Origin: Amphritea sp.
Lineage (GTDB): Bacteria > Pseudomonadota > Gammaproteobacteria > Pseudomonadales > Balneatricaceae
Direction of reading: 5' to 3'
Length of the DNA stretch: 8,200 bases
Assembly (NCBI GenBank): GCA_018067325.1
Contig: JAGPUU010000364.1
Span: forward strand, 1-8,200
Shown one piece after another: positions 6,782 through 8,200 of the stretch. Within the stretch, counting starts at the first letter, position 1. Every line of letters starts with the position of its first letter. Position numbers and translations under genes: made by a program. Under the pieces are notes generated by a model. It did not search any database, was not told the origin of the DNA, and saw nothing but the letters and a program-made list of their open reading frames with translations.

Positions 6782-6907
6782 CTGAGCGAAAAAATAAGAC
6801 TGTATGGGCTCGTAGCGGTACTCTCCCTTATCCCGGTATTCGACGCCACTCCGGGCTTGGCTGTTTATACAAAGAAGGGAGCTTTCACGACAGCCGGCTA
6901 CTTTTGA
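6782..6907 (+). pseudogene. Possible decayed or non-canonical small coding stretch in the receptor leader
   Basis: One frame reads like a secreted N-terminus: charged SEKIR, hydrophobic LYGLVAVLSLIPVF, then DATPGLAVYTKKGAFTTAGY and F before TGA 6905. The frame is open from 6749, but before TTG 6857 it has no ATG, GTG or TTG, only CTG (6782) or ATT, and no ribosome site. It could be the remnant of an exported protein, a leader peptide with a rare start, or chance. It is in a different frame from the receptor gene, so it is not a simple N-terminal extension of it. Confidence 0.2.
6812..6901 (+). other. Nested complementary arms in the receptor leader, possible structured RNA
   Basis: Three arm pairs nest in order: GTAGC (6812-6816) with GCTAC (6897-6901), CTCCCTT (6823-6829) with AAGGGAG (6875-6881), and CCCGG (6832-6836) with CCGGG (6851-6855). 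All are perfectly complementary. It matches no riboswitch consensus I know: cobalamin, TPP, FMN and c-di-GMP types were considered. It lacks a T-tract, so it is not a plain terminator. It overlaps the coding-like stretch, so one explanation may exclude the other. Confidence 0.22.
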
Positions 6908-6954
6908 TAATGCTGCCGCTTACAAACTGTAGGTCGCCCGATTCGGATTAGCTT

Positions 6955-8200
6955 ATGTCGAGAAACAGCGCCATCCCATTGGTGATAAGTTCTGTACTTT
7001 TTGCACCCGCATTAGCTAATGCGCAACAGACAGACATTAGTGACCTGGCCCTAAAGGAACTGGTTGCCATCGATGTTTTCACCTCAGCATCGCTAATACC
7101 CACCCAACTAAACAAAGCGCCTGGCACCGTTTATACTTTTCAGCGTGATGATTTCCAACGCTTTGGCGTACGTCGACTAGACGATCTTTTACAGTTTGTT
7201 CCCGGGTTACAGATTAACCAATATCGAAAACGACACCGCTCTGTATGGGCTCGCGGAGTGCTGAATCGGTATAACGATAAAATGGTCCTGATGGTTGATG
7301 GGGTTAGGGTTCGCCAGCTCTATTACAACCACTTCAGCCTTGGGGATAACCTGCCCCTGGAATACATTGATTCTGTCGAAGTAATTCTTGGCCCGGTATC
7401 CAGCTTATACGGCGCCAATGCTTTTAGCGGCATAATCTCAGTTACAACCCGCCGCTTCAGTGAAATTGATCAAGTGGAAGCGAGTCTGGAGGCGGGCAAT
7501 AATCAACGAGCAAAATCCACTGTTCTCTATAACAGCAGCAACCTGCAACTATTTGCCAGCTATCTTGACCAGGACGCGCCTTTTAGTTCTGACCGTAAGA
7601 GCTTTATCGGAGGTGACTCACTTCAGCCTTTGGATGAAAGCTTCGGTAATATTCATATTAAAGCGCAACCTTATCCCAGATTAACATTACAGCTTGATTA
7701 CAGCCGTAGCGAAACGCCCTTCCTCTACATTCCTTCCACGCAGGATGCCTATGTCGATAGTGATAATCTAAGCCTGTCTGCACATTATGAAGCAGGCTCA
7801 ATTGATGAAGGCCAGCTGGAAACCACCTTCTACTATCAGAAGGACAATACCCGTGAATACGAGCTGGAAAAGGTCTCTCAGGCCCAAGGCTATGAGGAAT
7901 TCCAGAACGGCACAATGGCTGGCGCATCGCTTACCCTGCTGAAACAATTTAGTCCGCATACTCTGGCAGGAGGACTTAGCTGGCAATATGAAAAAGCAGA
8001 GCGAACTACTTATACCCGTAACTATCACTATGCCAGCGGTTTCCTGGTCTCTCCTGACACGGGCAACCTGCTCTCTGAGCCGGGTATAGTCAATAATGAT
8101 TACGCCGCCTTTCTCCAGGATATATGGGAGATCAATCCGCAGATCAGCCTGACAGCCGGAGGGCGATATGACTACTTTGAAAAGTTTGGCGGCTACTTCA
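6955..8200 (+). CDS. TonB-dependent outer-membrane receptor, C-terminus cut by window edge
   Basis: This outer-membrane protein takes up a scarce ligand (iron complex, cobalamin or other) using TonB energy. 415 codons are visible. Residues 1-23 are a signal peptide ending in ANA, with cleavage likely before Q24. The segment ELVAIDVFTSAS (35-46) resembles the TonB-box region of receptors that begin with LxxIEVTSxS. About 50-165 is the plug domain: DDLLQFVPGLQI, RGVLNRYNDKMVLMVDGVRV, YIDSVEVILGPVSSLYGANA, then FSGIISVTTR. From about 170 on, alternating aromatic strands form the beta-barrel; whole receptors are usually 600-800 residues, so roughly half is missing. Start: a TAG lies in frame at 6949, so ATG 6955 is the first possible start; its ribosome site is weak (GGA, 7 bases away). 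It is divergent from the oxygenase gene and may share its FNR-type control. The ligand cannot be told from this part. Confidence 0.93.
   Translation, partial: MSRNSAIPLVISSVLFAPALANAQQTDISDLALKELVAIDVFTSASLIPTQLNKAPGTVYTFQRDDFQRFGVRRLDDLLQFVPGLQINQYRKRHRSVWARGVLNRYNDKMVLMVDGVRVRQLYYNHFSLGDNLPLEYIDSVEVILGPVSSLYGANAFSGIISVTTRRFSEIDQVEASLEAGNNQRAKSTVLYNSSNLQLFASYLDQDAPFSSDRKSFIGGDSLQPLDESFGNIHIKAQPYPRLTLQLDYSRSETPFLYIPSTQDAYVDSDNLSLSAHYEAGSIDEGQLETTFYYQKDNTREYELEKVSQAQGYEEFQNGTMAGASLTLLKQFSPHTLAGGLSWQYEKAERTTYTRNYHYASGFLVSPDTGNLLSEPGIVNNDYAAFLQDIWEINPQISLTAGGRYDYFEKFGGYF

Larger units (their letters stand above)
6470..6954. other. Divergent intergenic region between oxygenase and receptor genes
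   Basis: These 485 bases hold no conventional gene. About 6470-6770 is very AT-rich and carries two FNR-like sites, centred 85 bases apart, and several AATATT-type boxes; TATTAT on the minus strand at 6557-6552 is a possible oxygenase -10 box without a clear -35. About 6770-6954 is more GC-rich and contains a coding-like stretch without a start codon and nested complementary arms. No Fur box, IS end or tRNA was recognised. Confidence 0.7.

Noticed and set aside
6903..6912. Fur box around GATAATG
   Set aside because: Only one GATAAT hexamer is present; a Fur box needs about three in a row.
6776..6954. Cobalamin riboswitch before the TonB receptor
   Set aside because: GCCACT is present, but the conserved GGGAA, GGTG and CCCGC-ACTG elements are missing or out of order.
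6800..7253. 13-base repeat CTGTATGGGCTCG at 6800-6812 and 7241-7253
   Set aside because: About half a match of this length is expected by chance in 8.2 kb, and the two copies are in different reading frames.

Overview
The window reads as chromosomal DNA from a Gram-negative bacterium, most likely a gammaproteobacterium. The reasons are a TonB-dependent outer-membrane receptor, a periplasmic-adaptor ABC exporter, moderate GC content, ordinary Shine-Dalgarno sites, and several FNR/Anr-type palindromes. The genus cannot be told from the sequence. I see no mobile element, tRNA, rRNA or CRISPR array.

Left part (1-4078, minus strand): a compact ABC exporter operon, transcribed as ATPase (3359-4078), a large 8-TM double-FtsX permease (967-3348), and a HlyD/MacA-type adaptor (959 down to the left edge, cut off). 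Gaps between genes are 10 and 7 bases. The three proteins would couple cytoplasmic ATP hydrolysis to movement of an unknown substrate through or out of the inner membrane and periplasm.

Middle part (4227-6469, minus strand): a two-component oxygenase. A ferritin-like non-heme diiron protein (5444-6469) is followed by a flavin/2Fe-2S NAD(P)H reductase (4280-5323) that would supply its electrons. A strong intrinsic terminator lies after each gene, so the reductase may be made by readthrough or from its own promoter. The substrate is unknown.

Right part (6470-8200): a 485-base AT-rich divergent intergenic region, then a TonB-dependent receptor on the plus strand (6955 to the right edge, cut off). 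Neither this receptor nor the left-edge adaptor has both ends inside the window.

The most notable signal is regulatory. By hand scan, the exact core TGAT-N4-ATCA occurs three times in 8.2 kb. All three are between genes, one upstream of each minus-strand unit (oxygenase, reductase, ABC operon). A fourth near-perfect site, TTGACtcacATCAA, lies in the divergent region, correctly spaced for a class II promoter reading towards the receptor. This suggests that an oxygen-sensing FNR/Anr-type regulator controls an oxygen-using diiron enzyme and its neighbours. The receptor leader also holds a start-less coding-like stretch and a set of nested complementary arms that the annotated genes do not explain.
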